64,000 nucleotides of DNA from Mycobacterium sp. 1554424.7 (GTDB lineage: Bacteria > Actinomycetota > Actinomycetes > Mycobacteriales > Mycobacteriaceae): positions 62,001 through 126,000 of the forward strand of contig NZ_LZSE01000007.1 in assembly GCF_001665295.1 (NCBI RefSeq). The letters are read 5' to 3'. Both the position numbers and the translations under genes were made by a program. Shown here piece after piece: positions 35,879-43,658 of the stretch (position 1 is its first letter; every line of letters begins with the position of its first letter). Under the pieces are notes generated by a model. That model was given only the letters and a program-made list of their open reading frames with translations, made no database searches and was not told the DNA's origin.

Positions 35879-37351
35879 TCAGATGCTGATGACTGGGATG
35901 CCGTGGTTCGAATTCGCGTGGTCGGCAACGGCATCCACCCAATCCGGGGTGGCGTTGAGTGCGTACGCGAACGCCTGGGTCAATGCCGCGAGGTAGCGAT
36001 GCACCGACTTGCGGGCAATCGCGTTGTCCGGGAAGGAAATCGTCGCCGTCGTCTTGTCGGTCTGACGGGTGATCCACAGGTTGATCCCGCCGTGCGACAG
36101 GCTGTCGGCGTACGTGCCGAAGTTGCTCTGCTCGAACAGGGTGGCGGCGGGTATCTTGCGAAAGTCCATGAAAGACACCATCATTGCCCGAGCCGACGGC
36201 GGCGCGATCCCCTGCGGGCCCGCGAGCTCGAGCGCTCGCTCCACCGGCACGCCCGCCAGGTGCTTGGCGTCGTCGTACGACTCCTGAGCCGCCCGGGCCG
36301 CCTCGGCAAACGTGGCGGTGCCGATCGGCACCGTGACCGGAACCAGGTTGGCGAACCAGCCGACCGTCATCGAGTCGACGCCGGGCGTCCGAGTGTCGTA
36401 TGCCGTGAAACCGTGGTAGGTCTCGGTGCCGGTGAACTCATGCTCGGCCAGGGCCGCGCACGCCAGCACTCCCCCGCTGAACCGGGCGCCTGCCGCGTGG
36501 CAGGCGGCCTCGAAGGACTCCGTCGCGGCCGCGTCCAGCAGGTCGACCGTCAGGAACGCGCCCTTGTTGCCGCCCTTGGTGTCGGCATTGTTGTCGGCCT
36601 GCGGGTCGCCGACGGGAAGCGGAAAGCTGGGCCAGTCGCCGCGAGCGTCGCGCGCGAACTCGATCCAATCCCGGATCCCCGGCGAGGACAGCGTCAGGTT
36701 CGCCACTTCCACGCGCTGCCGGGCGGCGTAGCTGCGGTAGCTCGCGATCCCCGGAAGGACGGGGGCCTCGTCGCGGGCCTGGGACAGCTGCTCGTAGATC
36801 AGGTTGACGTCGAAGAAGATCAGGCCGGCGGACATGCCGTCGATGTGCAGGTGGTCGATGCTGGCGTAGAACGTGAAGTGGTCGGCATGCTGGACGATGC
36901 CGAACGCGAAGCAATCCCACTCGAGCGTTCCCGGCGTGGTCGTCAACGCGTGCTCGCGAATCTGGCCGGTGTCCATGCGCCCGAAGTCGGTCGGCACCAG
37001 GTCGATGACGGCCGGGTCGTCGATCATCCGACGGACGAAGGCGCCGTCTTCGAATTCGAACCAGTCGTGGTAAGCGTCGTGCCGGCGGACGTGCGCGTTG
37101 ATCGTCGCCGTCATCGCCGCGATGTCGCAGACGCCGGGCATGTCCCACGCGACCACCATCAGCCGCGGCAACCGGCTGCCCGTCGCCTTGGCGTCGTATG
37201 CCGCACGAAGGTGCCGGCTCCGCTGGTAAGTCGGTGCCAGGTCGCTGCGCCGCGCATTCCCGGCGGCCGCCCGCGACGCGGCCGACGCCGTCCAGGTGGT
37301 AACCGACCCGTCGCCCGGCTGCCATCCGTTGATGCTGCCCAGTGTGACCAT
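35879..37351 (-). CDS. PapA-family (polyketide-associated) acyltransferase
   Basis: 490 residues, resembling PapA1/PapA2/PapA3, which acylate trehalose in sulfolipid and polyacyltrehalose synthesis. N-terminus MVTLGSINGWQPGDGSVTTW; family hallmarks INAHVRRHDAYHDWFE, LEWDCFAFGIVQHADHFTFY and IDHLHIDGMSAG with His167 and Asp171-Gly172. C-terminal ISFPDNAIARKSVHRYLAAL also matches. No polyketide synthase or FadD is adjacent, so the acyl donor comes from elsewhere. First gene of the operon ending in mmpL. Start ATG 37351 chosen by family N-terminus. Confidence 0.88.
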   Translation of the reverse strand: MVTLGSINGWQPGDGSVTTWTASAASRAAAGNARRSDLAPTYQRSRHLRAAYDAKATGSRLPRLMVVAWDMPGVCDIAAMTATINAHVRRHDAYHDWFEFEDGAFVRRMIDDPAVIDLVPTDFGRMDTGQIREHALTTTPGTLEWDCFAFGIVQHADHFTFYASIDHLHIDGMSAGLIFFDVNLIYEQLSQARDEAPVLPGIASYRSYAARQRVEVANLTLSSPGIRDWIEFARDARGDWPSFPLPVGDPQADNNADTKGGNKGAFLTVDLLDAAATESFEAACHAAGARFSGGVLACAALAEHEFTGTETYHGFTAYDTRTPGVDSMTVGWFANLVPVTVPIGTATFAEAARAAQESYDDAKHLAGVPVERALELAGPQGIAPPSARAMMVSFMDFRKIPAATLFEQSNFGTYADSLSHGGINLWITRQTDKTTATISFPDNAIARKSVHRYLAALTQAFAYALNATPDWVDAVADHANSNHGIPVISI

Positions 37352-37459
37352 TTTCCCCGTCCCTTTGTGATGCCGCACATTTCCACCGAATTCCCTTCGC
37401 GCTGCGGCCAATTGGTGCTCTGCGCTGCATTCGTGCGGCGTATTCGGTTGTTTGCTGAA

Positions 37460-37550
37460 ACCGAACTTACGGGCGGGGTGGCGCCCCTGTCGCTCTTGTG
37501 GGCGATAGTCGGGATAAGCGACGATTGCGTGCTTTTGCGCATTGTGCTCG
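37460..37550 (-). promoter_or_regulatory. 91-bp upstream element of papA (copy B)
   Basis: Gapless alignment to 32986-33076 with 68 of 91 identities by hand count, including GCGATAGTCGG (37502-37512) and TTTTGCGC. The 13-base tail GCGCATTGTGCTC (37537-37549) recurs exactly at 27583-27595, just upstream of the histidine kinase gene. Lies ~110 bp before the papA start. Confidence 0.65.
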
Positions 37551-37636
37551 GGGGTTGGTGCGCCGCCGTTTTGGTGCGCGGCGTCACCCCATCGGGCCCT
37601 TAGAATTGGGGGACGTCCGGCCCGACAGGAGTTCAG

Positions 37637-38269
37637 ATGGAATCGATGTCGATCAACCCGGCCGCCGCCGCCATCGGATCGCGATTGGTCGATGTTGCGG
37701 GCCGCGGCCTGGTTTCCGGGGCGACGGCGTCGCCGTCATTGACCGCGCTGGCTCCGGCTGGGGCGGAAGAGGTTTCGATGCAGGCGGCCATGGCGTTCGC
37801 CGCCGAGGCCCAGGCGATGCTGGCCCTGAACACCGCCGCCCAGGAGGAACTCGCCCGGGCCGGCGAGGCGCTGACGGAGATCGCCCGGATGTATGCCCAG
37901 GCCGACGCCGAGGCCGCCGGCGCGCTGACGGCGGACGGCACGCGGTTCGCCGCCCAGGCATTCGCGGCCGGAGCCGCGGCCGAGGCCGGCGGGGCCGCCC
38001 GCGCGCCGCTGATGGCCAACCTGATCGAGGGCGTCGCGGCGTCGGCCCCTCCCGCGTCGGCGGTGCCGGCCGCCGCGAACGCGGCATCGACGGTGCTCGG
38101 CGCGGGCATGGCCCCGCTGGGGTCCATCGGGTCGATCGCGTCCGCGGGCGGCGCGGCGGGAACGGCGCCGGGCGCCGTGCCGGGGCTGGCGTCGTCGGCC
38201 GACGAGGAGCAAGACGAGGGCGACGGCCAGAATCCCGGCGAGCCGCAACCGGGTGAGCGCCTGCTATAG
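37637..38269 (+). CDS. PE35-like PE protein with C-terminal extension
   Basis: 210 residues. The start MESMSINPAAAAIGSRLVD, the middle LAPAGAEEVSMQAAMAF and the end of the domain AGEALTEIARMYAQADAEAA follow ESX-1 PE35 (MEKMSHDPIA...AGADEVSAQAA...ARTYSQID) closely. The export motif YxxxD is present (Tyr-Ala-Gln-Ala-Asp). PE35 itself is ~99 residues; here an Ala/Pro-rich tail of ~110 residues ending in an acidic DEEQDEGDGQNPGEP is added. No PPE or Esx gene adjoins it, so it is an orphan. Good ribosome site AGGAG (37627-37631). Its 3' end overlaps the convergent gene by 6 bp. Confidence 0.78.
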   Translation: MESMSINPAAAAIGSRLVDVAGRGLVSGATASPSLTALAPAGAEEVSMQAAMAFAAEAQAMLALNTAAQEELARAGEALTEIARMYAQADAEAAGALTADGTRFAAQAFAAGAAAEAGGAARAPLMANLIEGVAASAPPASAVPAAANAASTVLGAGMAPLGSIGSIASAGGAAGTAPGAVPGLASSADEEQDEGDGQNPGEPQPGERLL

Positions 38270-39448
38270 CCCCGGCTGGTCGTCGATGATGCCCAGCCAG
38301 ATCTGTGCCACGTCGATGGCCACCTTCTCGCTGATGAAGGCGTGCTGGGTTCCGGTGTAAATGTCGCGGAACGCGCGCTCGAGGCGGCTGCCCTCGCGGA
38401 TCGAGCTGGTGCCGGCCACCAGATGGGCCCATTCGGCGCAGCCCCGCGCGACGTCGGTGGCGTAGACGGCGGCCACCCGCATGTCGGCCCGCAGGGCCGG
38501 CGTCAGGTCGTCGCCCGCGGCGACGGCGGCCTCGGCGGTGGTGAACGCATCCAGCACCAGCAGGCGGGCGGCCCGCCAGGCGGCCCGGTGGTGCGCCAGC
38601 CCCTTCTGGAAGGTCGGGCGGCTGGCCAGCGACGCCATGTCGCTCATCCGGAACTTCGTGGCGGCCAGTTCCTGGACGTCGTCGAGCATGCTTTTGGCGA
38701 CACCCAACGCCCACGAGGCGTGACCGGCGGCCGTGACCGGCATCAGCCCCATCCGGGTGGCCGGCGACGTGCCGCGGTACGGCTGGCGGACGAACAGCTC
38801 GAAGGTGCGGCTGTCGGGCACGAACACGTCCTGCGCGCTGTAGTCATAGGAGCCGGTTCCCTTGAGCCCCTGCACGTACCAGCCGTCGTCGAAGCTGATC
38901 TGATCGCGCGGGATTACCGCGACGCGCATCTCCGGGAAACCTTCGCTGATCCAGCGCATCTCGCCGTTGTCCATCGGAAAAAATCCGGCCGCGACGTACT
39001 GCGAGTGGCCGATGCCCGAGCCGAAGTTCCACGACCCGCTCACGGTATAGCCGCCGTCCACCGCTGTCCCCTGCCCGTTGGGAAAGAACTGGCCGCCCAG
39101 CGTGACGCGGTTGTCGTGGGCCGAAAACACCTCGGCGAAGCCCTCGTCGGGCAGGTACGCCGCGGCGGCGAACGACGACGGCAGGTTGGCGATCCCGATC
39201 CAGCCGAAAGATCCGTCCTGCCAAGCCATTTCGATCCACGTTTCGATCATCGCCGAAAACGATGGCTCGACGCCGCCGGCCTCGACGGGGTTGAACGCCG
39301 ACATCAGCCCGCTGGCCCACATCTCGTCGACGATCGCCGGGGTGAGTGTGCGCGCCCGCTCCGATTCGGCGGCTTCGGCCCGCACGAGGTCGCGCATGCC
39401 GCGGGCCAGCGAAATCACCCGATCGTCCGTGTCGGCCAGCGACGTCAT
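38264..39448 (-). CDS. Acyl-CoA dehydrogenase-fold flavoprotein (HsaA-type monooxygenase group possible)
   Basis: 394 residues with the three-domain acyl-CoA dehydrogenase layout: helical N-terminal domain, beta domain (VSGSWNFGSGIGHSQYVAAG and GLKGTGSYDYSAQDVFVP) and C-terminal helices ending in TSSIREGSRLERAFRDIYTG. The catalytic Glu of true dehydrogenases is not obvious; GTGSYD and the C-terminal pattern are those of flavin monooxygenases such as HsaA or DszC relatives. Needs a reductase, not seen here. Function unresolved. Confidence 0.8.
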   Translation of the reverse strand: MTSLADTDDRVISLARGMRDLVRAEAAESERARTLTPAIVDEMWASGLMSAFNPVEAGGVEPSFSAMIETWIEMAWQDGSFGWIGIANLPSSFAAAAYLPDEGFAEVFSAHDNRVTLGGQFFPNGQGTAVDGGYTVSGSWNFGSGIGHSQYVAAGFFPMDNGEMRWISEGFPEMRVAVIPRDQISFDDGWYVQGLKGTGSYDYSAQDVFVPDSRTFELFVRQPYRGTSPATRMGLMPVTAAGHASWALGVAKSMLDDVQELAATKFRMSDMASLASRPTFQKGLAHHRAAWRAARLLVLDAFTTAEAAVAAGDDLTPALRADMRVAAVYATDVARGCAEWAHLVAGTSSIREGSRLERAFRDIYTGTQHAFISEKVAIDVAQIWLGIIDDQPGL

Positions 39449-39534
39449 TGTCGTTTCCCATCGTCGAGAAAACTGATTCCAGTGACCGTAGTTAATACCA
39501 TTGCCGCGCCTTACCGGGCGGGCGGCCAGGAATT

Positions 39535-39618
39535 AGTGTGCGCTGACGGCTTTTCGCGTGTATCCAGGGCGGCTCGCGTCGGCGTGTCGCCGCCCTGAGC
39601 GCACACTCGATGCGGTCC
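39535..39618. repeat. Nested intergenic palindrome, family ending CTCGATGCGG (copy 3)
   Basis: Outer arms AGTGTGCGCT (39535-39544) / AGCGCACACT (39598-39607) and inner arms CAGGGCGGC (39565-39573) / GCCGCCCTG (39589-39597), all perfect, followed by CGATGCGG. It fills the region between the divergent flavoprotein and NYN genes. Confidence 0.75.
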
Positions 39619-39632
39619 CCTACGGTGTCTTT

Positions 39633-40010
39633 GTGCGCTGGATCGTCGACGGCATGAACGTGATCGGGAGTCGCCCCGACGGTTGGTGGAAGGACCGCAG
39701 CGCGGCCATGGTCGCGCTGGTGGAAAGGCTCGACCGATGGGCATCGGTCCAGGGAGAGGACGTGACCGTGGTGTTTGAGCGACCGCCGGCGAGCCCCATC
39801 ACCTCATCGGTGATCGAGGTTGCCCATGCCCCGAAGGCGGCGGCGAACTCGGCCGACGACCAGATCGTCCGGCTGGTGCAGGCCGCCGCCCGGCCGAAGG
39901 AGATTCGGGTGGTGACGTCGGACAAGGGGCTCGCCGAGCGCGTCGCGACCCTGGGCGCCTCGGTCTACCCCGCGGCGGGCTTCCGCGACCTGATCGACCC
40001 GCGCGCTTAA
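39633..40010 (+). CDS. NYN-domain (YacP-like) RNA-binding / nuclease-fold protein
   Basis: 125 residues with the PIN-like NYN fold: MRWIVDGMNVIGSRPDGWWK carries the first acidic residue (Asp6), DVTVVFERPP the second strand, ADDQIVRLV the acidic helix, VVTSDKGLAERV the last conserved Asp. NYN proteins act on RNA; this mycobacterial group is uncharacterised. GTG 39633 lies six bases after a TACGGT box (39621-39626), so the message is probably leaderless. Confidence 0.83.
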   Translation: MRWIVDGMNVIGSRPDGWWKDRSAAMVALVERLDRWASVQGEDVTVVFERPPASPITSSVIEVAHAPKAAANSADDQIVRLVQAAARPKEIRVVTSDKGLAERVATLGASVYPAAGFRDLIDPRA

Positions 40011-40032
40011 TGGCGGCGGCGAGCGGGATCGG

Positions 40033-40344
40033 TTAGGACGGACGGCTTCTGACGTCGAACTCGACCCGTTCGCCGTCGACCTTGGTGATGCGCATGTGCG
40101 CCGTGTACTGCTTGCCCTCCGGGCCGGTGAAGTGGCAGTCGAACTCCTGGCCCACCTTGGCCTCCACGCCCGACGGGCAGTGCACATCGCTCGGGCGAAA
40201 TCCCGTCTGGCTGGAGACGACGTCGACGACGGACTGCGCCGCGCCGTCGGGCTTGACCGTCGACTTCGCATGACACGCGCTCAGCGCGACCACCGGTACG
40301 AGCATGGCCGCCGCCAACCGGGTGTGGTCGCTGATTCTCGTCAT
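40033..40344 (-). CDS. DUF4333 lipoprotein
   Basis: 103 residues. Lipoprotein signal ending ALSAC with Cys24. The mature part has the DUF4333 pattern: SVVDVVSSQTGFRPSDVHCP, VEAKVGQEFDCHF (two Cys, likely disulfide) and TGPEGKQYTAHMRITKVDG. DUF4333 proteins are surface-anchored in mycobacteria and have no known activity. Convergent with the NYN gene. Confidence 0.85.
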   Translation of the reverse strand: MTRISDHTRLAAAMLVPVVALSACHAKSTVKPDGAAQSVVDVVSSQTGFRPSDVHCPSGVEAKVGQEFDCHFTGPEGKQYTAHMRITKVDGERVEFDVRSRPS

Positions 40345-40424
40345 CGCCTTGGCAGGCTAACACGCGACGACGGCGATACGACAGCTCAGGGGAACGAGTC
40401 GTATCGCACTGCAAACAGGTGGCG

Positions 40425-40919
40425 TCAGCCCACCGCGGCCAGTGCGGCGTCGTAGTCGGGCTCCTGCGCGATCTCCGGCACCAGCTCGGTGTACGCGACG
40501 TTGCCGTCGGCGCCGATCACGACGACGGCGCGCGCCAGCAGCCCGGCCATCGGGCCGTCGACGATGCTGACGCCGTAGTCCTTGCCGAAGTTGTCCCGGA
40601 ACGCCGAACCCGTCTTGACGTTCTCGATGCCCTCGGCGCCGCAGAACCGCGCCTGCGCGAACGGCAGGTCGGCCGACACGCACAGCACGGACGCGCCGGT
40701 CGCGGCGGCACGCTCGTTGAACTTCCTCACGCTGGTCGCGCACACCGGGGTGTCGATGGACGGAAAGATGTTCAGCACCACGGGCTTACCGCTGTACTGG
40801 TCGCTGCTGATCGCGCCCAAGTCCGTGCCGGTCAGGTTGAAGGACGGGGCCGAAGATCCGACGGCCGGAAGCTCGCCCACGGTGTTGATCGGGTTTCCAC
40901 GCAAGGTTATCTGTGCCAT
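40425..40919 (-). CDS. tpx: Thiol peroxidase Tpx (atypical 2-Cys peroxiredoxin)
   Basis: 164 residues, nearly the size of M. tuberculosis Tpx (Rv1932). Peroxidatic Cys60 is in SIDTPVCATS, resolving Cys93 in ARFCGAEG, and the extra Cys80 known from the M. tuberculosis enzyme is also present. Reduces hydroperoxides with thioredoxin. Next to the divergent GlxA-type regulator, as Rv1931c is beside Rv1932 in M. tuberculosis. Confidence 0.95.
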   Translation of the reverse strand: MAQITLRGNPINTVGELPAVGSSAPSFNLTGTDLGAISSDQYSGKPVVLNIFPSIDTPVCATSVRKFNERAAATGASVLCVSADLPFAQARFCGAEGIENVKTGSAFRDNFGKDYGVSIVDGPMAGLLARAVVVIGADGNVAYTELVPEIAQEPDYDAALAAVG

Positions 40920-41029
40920 GCGCACAGTCTGCCAAGGCCGGTGCGGCCGCGTCCGGTCAGGTCGGCATGTCCTAATTCGTGGGGTACGTGGCATAGACGC
41001 CATGGCCCGCTCGGGCCGACACTAAAGCC

Positions 41030-41980
41030 ATGGCTCGCAGGGTGGTGATCGTCGGCTTTCCCGGCGTACAGGCGCTCGACGTCGTGGGACCCCACGACGT
41101 GTTCACCGGCGCGTCGCTGCTGACCGACGGCGGGTACGACGTCGCGATGGCGTCGATCGACGGCCAGCCGGTGACCACCGACACCGGCCTGGCCTTCCTC
41201 ACGGCGCGGCTGCCCGACCCTAGTGAACCGGTCGACACCGTCGTGCTGCCCGGCGGCGGCGGCATCGACGCGGCGCGATCCGACCCCGAACTGGTCGGCT
41301 GGATCAAGCGGGTCACCGGAACCGCCCGCCGCGTGGTCACCGTCTGCACCGGCGCGTTTCTCGCCGCCGAGGCTGGGCTGTTGGATGGCCGGCGGGCGAC
41401 CACGCACTGGGCGTTCGCCCGGCGGCTGGCCCGCGAGTTCCCCGCCGTCGACGTCGATCCCGACCCGATCTTCGTCCGTAGCTCGGACACGGTGTGGACG
41501 GCCGCGGGCGTCACCGCCGGCATCGACCTGGCGCTCTCGCTGGTCGAGGACGACCACGGCACCGAGGTCGCCCAGACGGTCGCCCGCTGGCTCGTCCTGT
41601 ATTTGCGTCGCCCCGGCGGGCAGACGCAATTCGCGGCGCCGGTGTGGATGCCGCGCGCCAAGCGCACCTCGGTTCGCCAGGTGCAGGAGGCCATCGAGGC
41701 CGAACCGGGCGGCAAGCACGGCATCGGCGACCTGGCCCGCCGCGCGGCGATGAGCCCGCGCCATTTCACCCGTGTGTTCACCGACGAGGTCGGTGAGGCG
41801 CCCGGGCAGTACGTCGAGCGCATTCGCACCGAAGCGGCGCGCCGCCAGCTGGAGGAGACCGACGACACCGTCGTCGCCATCGCCACCCGGTGCGGCTTCG
41901 GCACCGCGGAAACCATGCGGCGCAACTTCATTCGACGCATCGGCATCTCGCCGGATCAGTACCGCAAGGCTTTCGCCTAG
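41030..41980 (+). CDS. GlxA-family regulator (DJ-1/PfpI domain plus AraC HTH)
   Basis: 316 residues. Residues 1-~180 are a DJ-1/PfpI amidotransferase-like domain with the nucleophile-elbow Cys106 (VTVCTGAFLAAEAGLL); the last ~100 residues are an AraC double HTH (IGDLARRAAMSPRHFTRVFT; IATRCGFGTAETMRRNF). Resembles Rv1931c. The DJ-1 part of such regulators is usually a ligand sensor. It probably controls the DJ-1 gene 19 bp downstream and perhaps tpx. Confidence 0.9.
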   Translation: MARRVVIVGFPGVQALDVVGPHDVFTGASLLTDGGYDVAMASIDGQPVTTDTGLAFLTARLPDPSEPVDTVVLPGGGGIDAARSDPELVGWIKRVTGTARRVVTVCTGAFLAAEAGLLDGRRATTHWAFARRLAREFPAVDVDPDPIFVRSSDTVWTAAGVTAGIDLALSLVEDDHGTEVAQTVARWLVLYLRRPGGQTQFAAPVWMPRAKRTSVRQVQEAIEAEPGGKHGIGDLARRAAMSPRHFTRVFTDEVGEAPGQYVERIRTEAARRQLEETDDTVVAIATRCGFGTAETMRRNFIRRIGISPDQYRKAFA

Positions 41981-41999
41981 ATCAGAAAGGACACCTCCC

Positions 42000-42752
42000 A
42001 TGACGCAAATCGCATTCGTGGCCTATCCCGGGTTCACCGCGCTGGACATGATCGGCCCCTACGAGGTGCTGCGCAACCTGCCCGACGCCGAGGTGCGATT
42101 CGTGTGGCACGAATCCGGGCCCATCACCGCCGATTCCGGTGTGCTGGTCATCGGCGCCACCCACTCGCTGGCCGAAACCCCTTCCCCCGACATCATTCTG
42201 GTGCCGGGTGGCCCGTCGACCCCGGTGCACGCGCGCGACGAGGCGCTGCTGGAGTGGCTGCGCCGGGCGCACCGGACCGCGAGCTGGACGACGTCGGTGT
42301 GTTCGGGCTCGGTGATCCTTGCGGCCGCCGGCCTCCTCGAAGGCCGGCGCGCGACGTCGCACTGGCTCGCCATTCCGTTGCTGAAGGGATTCGGCGCCAT
42401 TCCCGTGTCCGACGAGCGCGTGGTGCACGAGGGTGACGTCGTCACCAGCGCCGGCGTGTCCGCCGGGCTCGACCTGGCGTTCTGGCTGGCCGGCCAGATC
42501 GCCGGCGAAGGCCGCGCCAAGGCGATCCAGCTCGCCATCGAATACGACCCGCAACCCCCGTTCGACTCCGGCCACATGTCGAAGGCGTCGGCGACGACGA
42601 AAGCCGCTGCCACGGCGCTGCTTTCGAAGGACAGCGCCAAGCCGGCCAACCTCAAGGCCACCACAATGCTGGCGTGGGACCAGGCGCTGGCGGCGGTGCG
42701 CTCGCGGCGGCGCAGGCGGCCCACGCCGGCCGCTTCGGTCTCTTCCAGCTAG
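42000..42752 (+). CDS. DJ-1/PfpI-family protein, isonitrile-hydratase-like (Rv1930c-like)
   Basis: 250 residues. DJ-1 core: FVAYPGFTALDMIGPYEVL, LVPGGPST and elbow TTSVCSGSVILAAAGLLEG with Cys101; the acidic partner is Asp/Glu near IGPYE. HW after RATS is the wording seen in isonitrile hydratase InhA relatives. The C-terminal ~60 residues are Lys/Ala-rich. Follows the GlxA regulator with an AGAAAGGA ribosome site. Substrate not known. Confidence 0.82.
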   Translation: MTQIAFVAYPGFTALDMIGPYEVLRNLPDAEVRFVWHESGPITADSGVLVIGATHSLAETPSPDIILVPGGPSTPVHARDEALLEWLRRAHRTASWTTSVCSGSVILAAAGLLEGRRATSHWLAIPLLKGFGAIPVSDERVVHEGDVVTSAGVSAGLDLAFWLAGQIAGEGRAKAIQLAIEYDPQPPFDSGHMSKASATTKAAATALLSKDSAKPANLKATTMLAWDQALAAVRSRRRRRPTPAASVSSS

Positions 42753-42759
42753 CTGCCCC

Positions 42760-42803
42760 TTGACGGCTTTGTTTAGCATCTTCTAAATTTAGGAGATGCT
42801 TAA
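42760..42803 (+). promoter_or_regulatory. Leaderless promoter overlapped by an ArsR-type palindrome
   Basis: TTGACG (42760-42765), 18-bp spacer, TAAATT (42784-42789), six bases, ATG 42796. A palindrome covers the -10 box and start codon: AGCATCT (42775-42781), CTAAATTTAG (42783-42792), AGATGCT (42794-42800), symmetric at 24 of 26 positions. The operon's second gene is an ArsR repressor, the obvious ligand for this site. Confidence 0.75.
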
Positions 42804-43347
42804 GTACCAGCCGCCCCCGCCCCTGCTGCTGTACCGGGCCGCGACAGATCGCGCCACCGCGGTCGTGGAGGCGGTGATGCCGGACCAACTGGAGTGGCCG
42901 ACCCCGTGCTCGGAGTGGTCGGTGCGGCAACTGATCGATCATCTTGTGGGCGGCGCCGAGTATCTGCTCGCCGCAGCGACGGGGTCGGAGCAAGCCGTGT
43001 CACACGGCGCGCAGTACCGGCAGTGTGTGGACCGCGTCCTGACGGCCCTGGCATCGCCTGGCGCGATGGAGCGCGTCTGCGTCTCACCGCTCGGCTTCGA
43101 CTGGACGGTGGCCGACGCGGTTGCCGGCACGTTCATGGATGTCCTGATCCATACCTGGGACTTGGCCCGTGCGACGGGTCAGGACGAGCGGCTTGATGCG
43201 GACCTGGTGGAGGCATGCGCCGCGATGTTCCTGCCCGAAATGCCAAAGCGCGGGCGGGAAGCCGGCATTGTCGGCGCGGAGGTGCCGCTCGGCGATGGGG
43301 CGTCGGCGCAGGATCGATTGCTGGCGGCGATGGGGCGCGCGGTATGA
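42796..43347 (+). CDS. TIGR03086-family metal-binding protein (DinB / mycothiol-dependent isomerase fold)
   Basis: 183 residues. The four-helix DinB-like fold is shown by PTPCSEWSVRQLIDHLVGGAE split as PTPCSEWSVRQ and LIDHLVGGAE, the His being a metal ligand, and by FMDVLIHTWDLARATGQ with a second His. This is the TIGR03086/maleylpyruvate-isomerase-like family linked to mycothiol chemistry in actinobacteria. AGGAG abuts the ATG with no spacing, and a -10 box lies six bases upstream, so translation is probably leaderless. First gene of the ArsR operon. Confidence 0.82.
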   Translation: MLKYQPPPPLLLYRAATDRATAVVEAVMPDQLEWPTPCSEWSVRQLIDHLVGGAEYLLAAATGSEQAVSHGAQYRQCVDRVLTALASPGAMERVCVSPLGFDWTVADAVAGTFMDVLIHTWDLARATGQDERLDADLVEACAAMFLPEMPKRGREAGIVGAEVPLGDGASAQDRLLAAMGRAV

Positions 43348-43658
43348 CCGAGCCGGCCGTCGAGGCTGCCATCAGGGCGCTGGCCCATCCGGGCCGGCGC
43401 ACGATGCTGCGGTTGGTATGGGATCAAGAGCGACCTGCGTCCGCGCTCGCCGAGGCCGCGGGCCTGTCGAGATCGGCCGCGAGCCAACACCTCAAGGTCC
43501 TGCGCGACGCGGGATTGATCGACGTGCGTGTCGACGCGACCCGGCGGCTGTATCGCGCCGACGTGGCTCGGGTTGCCGAGGTGGCCGCGCTGCTGGACGA
43601 CTTCTGGGCCGCACCGCTGCAACGGTTGCGCGCGGCCGCGGAAAGCGAATCGCCATGA
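43344..43658 (+). CDS. ArsR-family winged-helix repressor
   Basis: 104 residues; HTH at 33-55 (ALAEAAGLSRSAASQHLKVL) with wing VDATRRLYRAD. No Cys-pair metal site is visible, so it probably is not an arsenic sensor; ArsR genes next to SRPBCC proteins usually regulate their own operon. ATGA overlaps at both ends bind it to neighbours. Predicted autorepressor through the palindrome at 42775-42800. Confidence 0.88.
   Translation: MTEPAVEAAIRALAHPGRRTMLRLVWDQERPASALAEAAGLSRSAASQHLKVLRDAGLIDVRVDATRRLYRADVARVAEVAALLDDFWAAPLQRLRAAAESESP

Noticed and set aside
32671-35889. Very long open frame on the plus strand opposite mmpL and the acyltransferases
   Set aside because: Arg/Gly/Pro-rich translation with no domain; mirror of the GC-rich genes on the other strand.
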